Shown: positions 1 to 8,998 of the stretch, one piece after another | Layout: each line of letters opens with the position of its first letter | Position numbering within the stretch: position 1 is the stretch's first letter | NCBI GenBank assembly: GCA_902621165.1 | Contig: CACNKX010000008.1 | Span: 1-61,521, forward strand | DNA from: an uncultured Alphaproteobacteria bacterium | Lineage (GTDB): Bacteria > Pseudomonadota > Alphaproteobacteria > HIMB59 > GCA-002718135 | DNA: 61,521 nt | Direction of reading: 5' to 3' | Notes under the pieces: generated by a model | Databases searched by the model: none | Seen by the model: only the letters and a program-made list of their open reading frames with translations | What the model was told of the DNA's origin: nothing | Position numbers and translations under genes: made by a program

Positions 1-434
1 ATCAAAAAATACTCAATAGAAATATGCTAAATGTTTTTATCGATATTTTAAAAAATATAAGAAAAAATGGATTATCGAATAATAATCATCTTTACATTAC
101 TTTTTTAACAAATCATAAAAAAGTAAAATTAGCAAAATGGATAAAACAGAAATATCCAAATGAAATGACAATTGTCATTCAATATGAGTATTATAATCTT
201 GAAGTTAATAAAGATAATTTTTCTATTACACTTTCATTCAATGATATAAAAACAAAGTTAATAATAGATTATGACTCTATTTTATCCTTTGCAGATCCAT
301 CTGCAAACTTTGGATTAATTTTAAAACAAAATACAATACAAAAAAAAGCAAATTTGAATGTGAAAGAAAAATTAAAGAATGATCAATCAGAAAAAAATAA
401 TGTAATTGATTTTTCTATCTATAAAAAAAATTAA
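1..434 (+). CDS. sspB: ClpXP adaptor SspB (5' end outside window)
   Basis: SspB is a cytoplasmic adaptor that tethers substrates, such as ssrA-tagged proteins, to the ClpXP protease. The conserved core is clear: HLYITF, then YPNEMTIVIQYEYYNLEV, then FSITLSFND, and finally SFADPSANFGL. The tail is short and polar and ends in a Lys/Asn-rich stretch. The first internal ATG is at 24, but the frame stays open to the window edge. The residues before that ATG fit the N-terminal helix of alphaproteobacterial SspB, so the true start is probably upstream. The stop codon shares bases with the stop of the convergent gpmA. Family assignment is confident; the exact start cannot be seen. Confidence 0.88.
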   Translation, partial: QKILNRNMLNVFIDILKNIRKNGLSNNNHLYITFLTNHKKVKLAKWIKQKYPNEMTIVIQYEYYNLEVNKDNFSITLSFNDIKTKLIIDYDSILSFADPSANFGLILKQNTIQKKANLNVKEKLKNDQSEKNNVIDFSIYKKN

Positions 435-1060
435 TCTAAATAAAAATGATCTTTTAATTTACCATTTTTATAATTCAAACATAATGGACTTCCAGTCGGT
501 ATTTCTATAGAAGATATTTCTTCTGGTTTGTATAATCCAATCTGTATCATTATTGCTCTTAAAGAATTCCCATGAGCTACTATTAAAATATTTTTTTGTT
601 CCATAATTAGTGGCTGAATAGTTTCAATAAAGTACGGAGACACTCTTTCTACTACATCCTTAAGACTTTCACCATTAGGTGGAGGAGTATCATATGATCT
701 TCTCCATATATGGACCTGCTCTTTACCAAACTTGTCAGCAGTTTCAGCTTTATTTAATCCAACTAAATCTCCATAATCTCTCTCATTTAACCTTTGGTCT
801 TTTTCATAAATTAGTATTCCATTTTTATATAAATTTTTAATTTCTGATGCTTTTATAGCAATTTCTAAAGTTTTGTTTGCTCTTTCCAAAACACTACTAA
901 AAATTTTATCAATTTGTATATTATTTTTTTTCAATAAAAGTCCTGCATTATTTGCCTCATTAATACCTTTTTTAGTTAAAGGAACATCCTTCCAGCCAGT
1001 AAATCTATTTTCTAAATTCCACTGACTTTGACCATGCCTAATTAAAACAAGTTTGTTCAT
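431..1060 (-). CDS. gpmA: 2,3-bisphosphoglycerate-dependent phosphoglycerate mutase
   Basis: Interconverts 3-phosphoglycerate and 2-phosphoglycerate in glycolysis and gluconeogenesis. The phosphohistidine motif LIRHGQSQWN lies at residues 6-15, followed by the GpmA-type FTGWKDVPLT. Further motifs are RLNERDYGDL, the CRHxxxPPP-like region with PPPNGESL, and the second catalytic histidine in VAHGNSLRA. At 209 aa it is shorter than the E. coli enzyme (about 250 aa), in line with the compact alphaproteobacterial form. It is convergent with sspB (four shared bases at the stops) and divergent from fumC with a 41-bp gap that must hold both promoters. Confidence 0.95.
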   Translation of the reverse strand: MNKLVLIRHGQSQWNLENRFTGWKDVPLTKKGINEANNAGLLLKKNNIQIDKIFSSVLERANKTLEIAIKASEIKNLYKNGILIYEKDQRLNERDYGDLVGLNKAETADKFGKEQVHIWRRSYDTPPPNGESLKDVVERVSPYFIETIQPLIMEQKNILIVAHGNSLRAIMIQIGLYKPEEISSIEIPTGSPLCLNYKNGKLKDHFYLD

Positions 1061-1101
1061 AAATTACATATAATATGATATAATGAATTTGTTAATAAAT
1101 A

Positions 1102-2484
1102 ATGAATAAAAAAAGAATAGAATTTGATAGTTTAGGTCCAAAAAAAATTGATAAAAATAAACTCTGGGGAGCACAAACCCAAAGATCTTTAGAAAACTTC
1201 AAAATTGGGAATGAAAAAATACCAGTTGAGTTAATAGTTGCGTTAGGTCAACAAAAGAAAGCAGCAGCACAAGCTAATATTGAACTTGGTATTTTAAACA
1301 AAAAATTAGGTACTTTAATTTCAATAGCTTGTAATGATATAATTAATTTAAAACTTATTGAAGAATTTCCTCTAGTAGTGTGGCAAACTGGATCAGGAAC
1401 CCAAACTAATATGAATGCTAATGAAGTAATTAGCAACTATATTATAAATAAAGTAGGAGAAAAAATTGGAAGTAAAAAACCCATCCACCCTAATGACCAT
1501 GTAAATTTATCTCAATCATCAAATGATACATTCCCAACAATAATGCATGTTGCAATAAATGAATTATCAATAAAAAATTTAGTTCCTAACCTTAAAGACT
1601 TAATAAAAGAATTTAAAAAAAAGAAAAAAATATTTGAAAATATAATTAAAATAGGAAGAACCCATACCCAAGATGCAACACCAATTACATTAGGTGATGA
1701 ATTTTCTGCATTTAGCACTCAATTACAAGCGTGTTTAAAAAGGATAGAAATATCAAAATCTGAATTGAAATATCTTGCCCAAGGCGGAACTGCTGTAGGT
1801 TCAGGAATTAATGCCCCAGATAAATTTGATAAGATATTTTGTAAATATTTAAACAAACTAACTAAAGATAATTACAAGCCTTCAAAAAATAAGTTTGAGT
1901 CTTTGTCATCTCATGATCCACTAGTACATTTTTCAAATTCTTTAAAAATCTTATCAATATCACTGCTGAAAATTATAAATGACATACGATTTTTAGCTTC
2001 TGGACCTAGATCAGGTTTAGGAGAACTAATAATACCTTCCAATGAACCTGGATCATCAATTATGCCTGGAAAAGTAAATCCAACTCAAATTGAAGCATTA
2101 AGTATGGTTTGTGTTCAAGTTGTTGGTAATAGCACAACAGTTGATATTGCTGGATCGAGTGGTCACTTTCAATTAAATGCTTACAAACCTGTTATTGCTT
2201 ATAATATTATACAGTCAGTAAACTTACTTAGTGATGGAATTAAAAGTTTTAATAATAATTGTCTAAAGGGATTAAAAGCTAACAAAGAAGTAATTGACAA
2301 TCATTTAAATAATTCATTAATGCTTGTTACTGCTTTGAATAATACTATTGGATATGACAATGCAGCAAAAATTGCAAAAAAAGCATTTACTGAAAATTTG
2401 ACACTTAAAGAAGCGGCTTTAAAATTAAAATTAATTTCAGAAAGAGATTTTGATAAAATAGTTGACCCAAAAAAAATGATTTGA
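1102..2484 (+). CDS. fumC: Class II fumarate hydratase
   Basis: Reversibly hydrates fumarate to malate in the TCA cycle, using no iron-sulfur cluster. The 460-residue length is typical for FumC. Diagnostic stretches include WGAQTQRS near residue 23, SGTQTNMNANEVI near residue 97, SSNDTFPT with substrate-binding residues, GRTHTQDATP with the general-acid His, and the superfamily signature GSSIMPGKVNPTQ near residue 315. Aspartase is a paralogous possibility, but the TQTNMNANE and GRTHTQDATP wording is that of fumarase. Its stop codon directly abuts the stop of the convergent lpxC, with no spacer. Confidence 0.96.
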   Translation: MNKKRIEFDSLGPKKIDKNKLWGAQTQRSLENFKIGNEKIPVELIVALGQQKKAAAQANIELGILNKKLGTLISIACNDIINLKLIEEFPLVVWQTGSGTQTNMNANEVISNYIINKVGEKIGSKKPIHPNDHVNLSQSSNDTFPTIMHVAINELSIKNLVPNLKDLIKEFKKKKKIFENIIKIGRTHTQDATPITLGDEFSAFSTQLQACLKRIEISKSELKYLAQGGTAVGSGINAPDKFDKIFCKYLNKLTKDNYKPSKNKFESLSSHDPLVHFSNSLKILSISLLKIINDIRFLASGPRSGLGELIIPSNEPGSSIMPGKVNPTQIEALSMVCVQVVGNSTTVDIAGSSGHFQLNAYKPVIAYNIIQSVNLLSDGIKSFNNNCLKGLKANKEVIDNHLNNSLMLVTALNNTIGYDNAAKIAKKAFTENLTLKEAALKLKLISERDFDKIVDPKKMI

Positions 2485-3357
2485 CTAAATATATTCGTAG
2501 TTATTTTTATCAGAAAACAAAGATCTTAATAATAAATTATTCAAATAATGTCCTGATTTATTTCCCAAAAAATAACCTTGAATTGGAGCACCTGCTAAAT
2601 ATAAATCTCCAATAGAGTCTAGAATTTTATGTCTCACAAACTCATCCTTAAAACGCAAACCATCTGAATTAAGAATTTTACTTTCTCCAACAACGACGGC
2701 ATTATCCAAAGAACCACCTAAAGCTAGACCATTTGATCTTAGCATTTCGACATCTCTTTCAAATCCAAAAGTACGTGCTGATGCAATATCAGTTTTGTAA
2801 TTTCCATTTACTAATTGTAATTGACAGCTTTGTTTACTTATTAATTTACTAGGAAATTCAATTTCAAAATCTATAGAAAATTGATTATTGGGTTTTAATT
2901 CTACAGATGAATCATGGTTTTCTACTTTAATATTTTTTTTAACTTTTAAAATTTTTCTTCTTTTATTTAAACTTAAAGTAGAAGTTTGATCTATAAGATC
3001 AACAAACTTTATTGAACTTCCATCCATAATTGGTACTTCAGGACCATCAATTTCAATTTTAATATTATCTATATGTAATCCAGACAAAGCACTCATTAAA
3101 TGCTCTATAGTTGAGACACTTGCGCCACTTTGATTGCTTATAGTTGTACTTAACTTTGTATTAGTTACATTTGACCATAAAGCCTCGATAATATTATTGT
3201 TAGTGAGATCTTCTCTTATAAATTTTATTCCATAATCAGCTTCAGCAGGATATAGTTTCATAGATACATCTAATCCTGAATGTAATCCTATTCCATTTAT
3301 AGATAATGGTTTAGCTATTGTTTGTTGGCTATTCAATTTGTTAGATAAATCTATCAT
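2485..3357 (-). CDS. lpxC: UDP-3-O-acyl-N-acetylglucosamine deacetylase
   Basis: Zn-dependent deacetylase that carries out the committed step of lipid A synthesis. The metal-site motifs are visible: STIEHLMSALSGLHIDN near residue 82 supplies one His, and HKILDSIGDL near residue 243 supplies the second His and the Asp. IDGPEVPIMDGSS and SARTFGFERDVE are further family hallmarks. The 290 aa length is normal. It is the last gene of the dcw cluster, as in many proteobacteria. A strong hairpin-plus-T-run terminator lies between it and ftsZ and ends only four bases before this ATG. lpxC is therefore probably expressed by partial readthrough or with almost no leader. No Shine-Dalgarno sequence is visible. 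Confidence 0.95.
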   Translation of the reverse strand: MIDLSNKLNSQQTIAKPLSINGIGLHSGLDVSMKLYPAEADYGIKFIREDLTNNNIIEALWSNVTNTKLSTTISNQSGASVSTIEHLMSALSGLHIDNIKIEIDGPEVPIMDGSSIKFVDLIDQTSTLSLNKRRKILKVKKNIKVENHDSSVELKPNNQFSIDFEIEFPSKLISKQSCQLQLVNGNYKTDIASARTFGFERDVEMLRSNGLALGGSLDNAVVVGESKILNSDGLRFKDEFVRHKILDSIGDLYLAGAPIQGYFLGNKSGHYLNNLLLRSLFSDKNNYEYI

Positions 3358-3360
3358 TTT

Positions 3361-3393
3361 AAAAAAAAAGTGCTGATTTCAACACTTTTTTTT
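3361..3393 (-). terminator. Intrinsic terminator between ftsZ and lpxC
   Basis: On the minus strand the RNA reads A8, then the stem GTGTTG, loop AAAT, stem CAGCAC, then nine T residues. The stem has six pairs, one of them G-T, and is extended by A/T pairing of the flanking runs. The T-run ends four bases before the lpxC start codon. The symmetry means it could also work in the other direction. Confidence 0.75.
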
Positions 3394-3459
3394 ACATATT
3401 TTTGTTGATCTTAACAACTAACCTAATGTTTCAAAATATTGCAAATATTAGCTAGTATA

Positions 3460-5094
3460 CTAGTTAGCCTGTCTTCTTAGGAAAGTTGGTATATCCAAAA
3501 GCTCTTCCTCTGTTTCTTGATTGAACTCATCATCAATTTCAGAAGATTCAGTATCTTCAGCACTAAACTCATCTTTTTCATTGATACTTAGATTGTTGTC
3601 TAGAGGAATATTTTCTTCATTTTTTTCTTCTAAAGATGCGAAAACTGGTTCGGTCTTTGTTAAGCTCACATTTTCTAATGCAATATCTTGAGATTTGTTT
3701 TCTGTTGAAAGAGTATCAAATAAGCTCAACTTTCTTACATTTGCTTCATTTGGTTTTTCAATGTTAAGAGGTTTGCTTGATACTTCCTCAGAAATATTAT
3801 CAGTTTCAATTCGATCTTCAGTTTCAGAAACTTCATTTTGTTCAAATTCTTTATCAACAATATTTTCCTCTTGATTTGAAGATTCTATTTTGTCAATTTT
3901 TGACTTATCATCTGAATCAATATTTAGAGAATTTTGACTAATATAATTTTCGTCATTTGATATCTCATTAATTTCTTCATCCAATATACTATCATTCTGT
4001 AAAGTATTTTCTTGTAATATTGCACCTTCAGACAATGGCGAGGATTTTTCTATGTCTTGTTTGTAAATATCATTATTTATATTTATTGGCGCAAAGCTTT
4101 CTATAGGTTTAGCTGATGTATTGTTATATGCATCAATACCTGTTGCTACAATACTGACCCTTACAACGCCTTCAAGTCTATCATCACAAGTAGTTCCATA
4201 GATAATATTTGCTTCTTCATCAATTTCTTGCTTGATTCTATTTGCAGCCTCATCAACTTCATACAATGTAATGTCTTTTCCGCCAGTAATATTGATTATA
4301 AGACCTTTGGCACCTTTAAGAGACACGTCATCAATTAATGGGTTTGCTATTGCTGCTTCAGCAGCGGCAATTGCTCTACCTTCACCTTGTGCTTCACCTG
4401 TTCCCATCATAGCTTTACCCATTTCTGACATAACGGTTTTAATATCAGAGAAATCTAAATTAATCATTCCAGGTTGAACCATTAGATCGGTTACACCTCT
4501 AACTCCTGCATACAATACATCATCTGCCATTTTAAATGCGTCAGAAAAAGTAGTTTTTTCATTGGCAATTCTAAATAAATTTTGATTTGGTATTGTTAAT
4601 AACGTATCAACATACTGTTGAAGTTCTTCAATTCCTTTTTCTGCTAATTTCATTCTTTGAGAACCTTCAAAGTGAAAAGGTTTAGTTACTACACCAACTG
4701 TTAATATTCCTTTTTCTCTAGCTAATTTTGCAATTACGGGTGCAGCTCCTGTACCTGTGCCACCTCCCATTCCAGCTGCTATAAAAAGCATATGACTACC
4801 TTCAAACTTTTCACTTAGATCTTGGATTGCTTCTTCTGCAGCTTGCCTTCCAATATCAGGCCTCATTCCTGCACCTAAACCTTTAGTGCTATTTAATCCT
4901 AATTGAATTTTATTTGGACAACTTGAAATTTGTAAAGCTTGTGCATCTGTATTAGCTATTAAAAAGTCTACGCCTTCTAAATTAGCATTAATCATGTTGT
5001 TAACTGCATTTCCACCAGAACCACCTACTCCTAAAACTGTAATTTTAGGATGTAAGTTTTGCGCTACATCTTGTATTGAAATATTGATAGTCAT
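3460..5094 (-). CDS. ftsZ: Cell division protein FtsZ
   Basis: Tubulin-like GTPase that polymerises into the Z ring at mid-cell. The GTP-binding domain has [13 protein letters not shown] at residues 22-34, the tubulin signature GMGGGTGTG at residues 108-116, and the T7-loop type [11 protein letters not shown]. After about residue 320 comes an unusually long linker of about 210 residues, rich in Glu, Asp, Ser and Asn. The final [11 protein letters not shown] is the conserved C-terminal peptide that binds FtsA and other partners. Total length 544 aa; the extra length over E. coli FtsZ (383 aa) is all linker, a trait shared by many alphaproteobacteria. The Shine-Dalgarno sequence is GGAG, upstream of the ATG at 5094. 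Confidence 0.97.
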   Translation of the reverse strand: MTINISIQDVAQNLHPKITVLGVGGSGGNAVNNMINANLEGVDFLIANTDAQALQISSCPNKIQLGLNSTKGLGAGMRPDIGRQAAEEAIQDLSEKFEGSHMLFIAAGMGGGTGTGAAPVIAKLAREKGILTVGVVTKPFHFEGSQRMKLAEKGIEELQQYVDTLLTIPNQNLFRIANEKTTFSDAFKMADDVLYAGVRGVTDLMVQPGMINLDFSDIKTVMSEMGKAMMGTGEAQGEGRAIAAAEAAIANPLIDDVSLKGAKGLIINITGGKDITLYEVDEAANRIKQEIDEEANIIYGTTCDDRLEGVVRVSIVATGIDAYNNTSAKPIESFAPININNDIYKQDIEKSSPLSEGAILQENTLQNDSILDEEINEISNDENYISQNSLNIDSDDKSKIDKIESSNQEENIVDKEFEQNEVSETEDRIETDNISEEVSSKPLNIEKPNEANVRKLSLFDTLSTENKSQDIALENVSLTKTEPVFASLEEKNEENIPLDNNLSINEKDEFSAEDTESSEIDDEFNQETEEELLDIPTFLRRQAN

Positions 5095-5124
5095 TGTAAT
5101 CTCCGCCGTTTTATTTAGTTTTTA

Positions 5125-5145
5125 ACGATTTATGTTCGAAATCGT
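5125..5145 (-). promoter_or_regulatory. Stem-loop in the ftsA-ftsZ spacer (ftsZ leader)
   Basis: A 7-bp inverted repeat, ACGATTT with AAATCGT around a 7-base loop, lies in the 79-bp spacer ahead of ftsZ. On the minus strand a TTGACG hexamer overlaps its first arm, and TTAAAA follows 17 bases later. The spacer is the longest inside the ftsQ-ftsA-ftsZ stretch, so a dedicated ftsZ promoter with a structured leader is plausible. There is no poly-T, so it is not a terminator. Function is inferred only. Confidence 0.35.
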
Positions 5146-5173
5146 CAATATAATTTACTATATATAGTATTAC

Positions 5174-6394
5174 CTAAATATATTGATCAAGCCAAGCAAA
5201 AAAGCTTGAAATTCCTCGTTTTTTTGAGTTTTTTGATCGATTTGTGAGAAAATTAATTTTAAATAAATCTCGGTCATACAATATAGATCCGATGATGTCG
5301 CAAAAATTAGGTTTTTTAAAATTATTTTCTAAATTTAATTGATCTAAGGGACCTGATACTCTTACTCCACTTGCAAAAATTGTTTCTACATATTTTGTGA
5401 TATTGTCCATCATTGCACCACCACCAGTCAAAACTACATTATTTAATTTTTTACCTCTTAAATTATTGTCTCTTATTTTTTGCCATATCATTTCTAAGGT
5501 TTCTTCAATACGTGGTCTAATAATAGCATTTAAGCTTGATCTTGTTATTTGTTTAAATGTATTTTTATCACCTGAAACTATTGGAATTTCTATTACTTCA
5601 TGATCATCACTGGGAGATGAAACAAGAGAACCATATAAAGTTTTTAATCTTTCAGCACTAGAAATTGTAGTTGATAAACCTCTAGCAATATCTAACGTGA
5701 CATTATTACCACCAACACCTATTGCATCTCCATACACAAATTTATTATTTTCAAAAACTGATATAGAAGATATTGAATGACCTAAATCTATACAAATAGT
5801 TCCAAGTTCTTTTTCGTCTTTTGTAAGTGATGATAAAGATGAAGATAACGGAGAAGGAATATAATTATCAATATTAAGCTTTAATTTTTTAATAACACTA
5901 GAAATATTATCTGAATATTTTTTCTGAATATATATTTTGTAAAAGTTAATTTTAATATTATCTGAATAATTTCCTATAGGTGCATTGAAAAACAAATTAT
6001 TATCAATATCATACGATGTTATATTATTAAATATTTCAAATTTTTCACTAGGATTATTAAAATATTCTGACTGATTAATTATTTTTTTCAAATGTAATTC
6101 TGAAATTTTCTGATTTTTTAATTCTATTGCTGAATTGTAATAATGAGATTTAGAATTCAATAAAGATAGATTAAGATTAATAGAATTTAATTTGGTTTGA
6201 GATTGTTTTTCAGCTTCTATAACTAAAGACTTAATCTGATGATGTAAATTTTCAAAATTTAAAATAATATTTTTTTTAATATTATTATTTGGAACACTAG
6301 CAATTGATAATATATTAATATTTTCAGTGTTTTTATAATCAGCAATAACACATGATATTTTTGAATTACCAATGTCTAAACCAGCTTTAATCAT
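5174..6394 (-). CDS. ftsA: Cell division protein FtsA
   Basis: Actin-like ATPase that anchors FtsZ filaments to the membrane and recruits late division proteins. Visible parts: AGLDIGNSKISCVIAD at residues 4-19 (phosphate 1 motif), TICIDLGHSISSISVFE (phosphate 2), and VVLTGGGAMMDNI (adenosine motif). The last residues, SSFFAWLDQYI, form the expected amphipathic membrane-targeting helix. Length 406 aa. The start overlaps the ftsQ end by 8 bp. The middle 1C-type domain is divergent and Asn/Ile-rich like the rest of this genome. Assignment is certain from motifs and position just before ftsZ. Confidence 0.95.
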   Translation of the reverse strand: MIKAGLDIGNSKISCVIADYKNTENINILSIASVPNNNIKKNIILNFENLHHQIKSLVIEAEKQSQTKLNSINLNLSLLNSKSHYYNSAIELKNQKISELHLKKIINQSEYFNNPSEKFEIFNNITSYDIDNNLFFNAPIGNYSDNIKINFYKIYIQKKYSDNISSVIKKLKLNIDNYIPSPLSSSLSSLTKDEKELGTICIDLGHSISSISVFENNKFVYGDAIGVGGNNVTLDIARGLSTTISSAERLKTLYGSLVSSPSDDHEVIEIPIVSGDKNTFKQITRSSLNAIIRPRIEETLEMIWQKIRDNNLRGKKLNNVVLTGGGAMMDNITKYVETIFASGVRVSGPLDQLNLENNFKKPNFCDIIGSILYDRDLFKINFLTNRSKNSKKRGISSFFAWLDQYI

Positions 6395-7160
6395 TTAAAT
6401 TAATTAAGATTGTTTTTTTTAAATTTCTTAAATCATATGTTTTTATATTATTAATATCCGTTTCGCTAAGTTTATTTTGTAACATAATAAAATTCTGAAT
6501 AGATTTATTTGGATCTTCTTCTGAAAGCATTAATTTTACATCGCTGTATAAATTTATATCCCATCTTCTTTTATTGATAAATTCTAAATTCTCTATTTGA
6601 TATTTTTTTTCAAATTCATTTTTTTTTAAAATATTAATTAATGAATTAGCTTTTAAGTTTGAAGAATTACCTTTAAAAATTAATAATGACTGATGGGTGA
6701 TATCTGTAATGTAAATTTGATCTATAACTTTTCCATTTTCATCAAAAACAAAGTATTTCTCATTAAAAAAATAAATTCCTATTGGTTTATATTCTTCAAT
6801 CCTAATAAATAGAGTATCTTTGTAATTCGTATTTAAATATATTTCTTTGACCCAGTTATTTTCTTTTATTGAATCATTAATTTGATCCAATGGTAATAAA
6901 AAAATTGAAGATCCTATATAATCTAGCAGTTTATTCTCTACAAATTTTAAATCGATTTTCTCCAAACCTGAAATATTAAATTTTGTAAATTGATATTGGA
7001 AGTTTTCTGAAAAACTCTGAATTATATTTTTAGAAGTTTCAATTAAATTGTTTTTGTTAAAATATAGTAAATAAGAAAAAATAATTAAAAATAAGAAAAT
7101 ACAAAAATAAGTAAATGATTTGAAACTTAAGACATATCTTCTTCTATTGATATTGTTCAT
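6387..7160 (-). CDS. ftsQ: Cell division protein FtsQ
   Basis: Bitopic membrane protein linking cytoplasmic and periplasmic divisome parts. A short basic cytoplasmic tail (NINRRRYVLSF) is followed by one hydrophobic helix at about residues 15-33. The POTRA-like region then starts with ISGLEKIDLKFVENKLL, with WVKEIYLNTNYKDTLFIRIEEYKPIG in part matching the conserved V-x-R-x-P/W-type pattern. Sequence conservation of FtsQ is always weak, so the call rests on topology, the POTRA-like features, 257 aa length and its place between ddl and ftsA. Confidence 0.88.
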   Translation of the reverse strand: MNNINRRRYVLSFKSFTYFCIFLFLIIFSYLLYFNKNNLIETSKNIIQSFSENFQYQFTKFNISGLEKIDLKFVENKLLDYIGSSIFLLPLDQINDSIKENNWVKEIYLNTNYKDTLFIRIEEYKPIGIYFFNEKYFVFDENGKVIDQIYITDITHQSLLIFKGNSSNLKANSLINILKKNEFEKKYQIENLEFINKRRWDINLYSDVKLMLSEEDPNKSIQNFIMLQNKLSETDINNIKTYDLRNLKKTILINLND

Positions 7161-7161
7161 A

Positions 7162-8112
7162 CTAATAATTTAGATTTTTGATCAAAATAAAAATGATTTC
7201 TGAAAAAGGTAAGCCTTTATAATTAGCTTGTTCAGGTAATAGGGATATAGGTGTAAGTCCAGGTTGAGTATTTGTTTCTAAAAAGAAAATTTTATTTTTT
7301 TTTGTATCAAAAATAAAATCAGTTCTTGCAAGTGAATTACAACCTAAGATTTTATGGGCTTTAGTAGCAAATTTAAGACATTTAGCATAATTTATTTTAT
7401 TTAACTTAGCTGGCAAAATATGTTTAGCATAACCTTTTGAATATTTTGCTTTATAATCAAAGAAATTATTTTTTGATTTTATCTCAGTTACAGCTAGTGC
7501 GTGAATTTTTTTATCCAATTTAATAGTTGAAACTGTAAGCTCCCTTCCAGATATATACTCTTCTATTAATATTTCTTTGTGATTATTAAGTTTCCTTTTA
7601 AATTCTTTTAAATTAGAAATTAATATATCAAATTCTTTTTGATTTTTAATTATTTTTATACCAAAACTTGAACCACTTCTATTGGGTTTAATAACAAATT
7701 TTTTTAACTTACTTTTGATACTAATTAATTTCTTCTCATTTAAATCATTGATATTTAAAAGATAATATTTTGGAGATATTAATTTATTTTTAATAATTTC
7801 TTTCTTAGATGCAGATTTATTAAAACATAGATTAGAAGATTTTATATTTGAATGAGAAAAAGGAATTTTATTTTTTTTTAAAATTTTTTGAGTTTGTCCA
7901 TCTTCACCAAAAGGTCCATGTAAAGCATTAATACAAATAAAATTTTTATAATTAGTTATTTTTTTATGAAAATTTTTTGGATTAACTCTTAATATCTTAA
8001 ACATCAATTTATTTTGAATAAGAATTTTTTGAATTTCTCTAGAGGTTACTAAAGATACCTTATGTTCTTCATTATTACCACCTTCTAAAATTAAAATTTT
8101 TTTAATACTCAC
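7162..8112 (-). CDS. ddl: D-alanine--D-alanine ligase
   Basis: ATP-grasp enzyme that joins two D-Ala molecules for the pentapeptide of peptidoglycan. N-terminal EGGNNEEHKVSLVTS near residue 10 matches the family's GGxSxEHxVSL. Later come ALHGPFGEDG, VIKPNRSGSSFGI (ATP-grasp), LIEEYISGRELTV, and FLETNTQPGLTPISLLP near the C-terminus with the metal-binding E and N. 316 aa, normal for DdlB. It overlaps the end of murB by 11 bp and is one base from ftsQ, in the standard dcw order. Confidence 0.94.
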   Translation of the reverse strand: MSIKKILILEGGNNEEHKVSLVTSREIQKILIQNKLMFKILRVNPKNFHKKITNYKNFICINALHGPFGEDGQTQKILKKNKIPFSHSNIKSSNLCFNKSASKKEIIKNKLISPKYYLLNINDLNEKKLISIKSKLKKFVIKPNRSGSSFGIKIIKNQKEFDILISNLKEFKRKLNNHKEILIEEYISGRELTVSTIKLDKKIHALAVTEIKSKNNFFDYKAKYSKGYAKHILPAKLNKINYAKCLKFATKAHKILGCNSLARTDFIFDTKKNKIFFLETNTQPGLTPISLLPEQANYKGLPFSEIIFILIKNLNY

Positions 8113-8998
8113 CTATTATCTTTACCTCCCATTCCAATTTTACATTAAATTTGGCATATACTTTTTCAACAATACGTTTACCTAAGTTTTCTATATCTGT
8201 TGCTGAAGCTCTTCCCCTATTTATTAAAAAATTTGCATGTTGCTCACTCACATATGCATCTCCATAATTGGTACCTTTACATCCTGCCTCCTCAATTAGT
8301 TTTGCCGCATGAAGATTTTTAGGATTTTTGAAAGTGCTACCAGAAGTTTTATGTTTAATTGGCTGAGACTCTAAACGTTTATTCTTTATTTCGTTAATCT
8401 TTTCTTTGATTAAATTTTGATCTCCATAATTAAAATTAAAAATAGCTTTTGTAACTATGTCTGTATTATTTATGTTTGAAGATCTATATTTTAAATTTAA
8501 TTTATCTTTTGTAATTGTTTTTCTTTGACCAAAATTATCGCAAATTTCTATACTATTTAACACATCTACAGTTTCAGAACCATAACAACCAGCATTCATT
8601 TTAACTGCTCCACCTATTGACCCTGGAATACCACTGTAAAATTCAAAACCCTCTATATTTTGTCTAAATGCATAATTTGATAAATTAATATCTAGAATAC
8701 TAGCACCAACTTCAAGTTTGTTATTATTAATATTAATAGTATTAAAACCTTTGCCTAATTTTATAAGAGTTCCATTATAACCATTATCTCTAATTAAAAG
8801 ATTTGAACCTGAACCTATTATGTAAAAATTTTCATTATTTATTTCATTTAATATAATTTCTAACTCTAAATTGTCTTCAACTATAGCAAATATTTTTGCA
8901 TTACCGCCTGTTCTGAACCAAGTATGTTTACCAGCATTATAATCTGAGTAAAATTTACTTTTAAGTTTATCACCTAATTCTATAATTTTTTTTGACAT
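8102..8998 (-). CDS. murB: UDP-N-acetylenolpyruvoylglucosamine reductase
   Basis: FAD-dependent, NADPH-using reductase that makes UDP-MurNAc. The FAD-binding part shows TWFRTGGNAKIF near residue 25 and IIGSGSNLLIRD near residue 60, then GIPGSIGGAVKMNAGCYG. The catalytic proton donor Ser sits in KTSGSTFKNP, and HANFLINRG is the conserved C-terminal stretch. The pattern lacks the long insertion of E. coli type I MurB, so it is the shorter type II form (298 aa). The start overlaps the murC stop by one base. Confidence 0.95.
   Translation of the reverse strand: MSKKIIELGDKLKSKFYSDYNAGKHTWFRTGGNAKIFAIVEDNLELEIILNEINNENFYIIGSGSNLLIRDNGYNGTLIKLGKGFNTININNNKLEVGASILDINLSNYAFRQNIEGFEFYSGIPGSIGGAVKMNAGCYGSETVDVLNSIEICDNFGQRKTITKDKLNLKYRSSNINNTDIVTKAIFNFNYGDQNLIKEKINEIKNKRLESQPIKHKTSGSTFKNPKNLHAAKLIEEAGCKGTNYGDAYVSEQHANFLINRGRASATDIENLGKRIVEKVYAKFNVKLEWEVKIIGEY

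Noticed and set aside
5101-5170. Possible CtrA-binding site (TTAA-N7-TTAA) before ftsZ
   Set aside because: The spacing and half-sites do not match; only single TTAA motifs, expected in such AT-rich DNA, were found.
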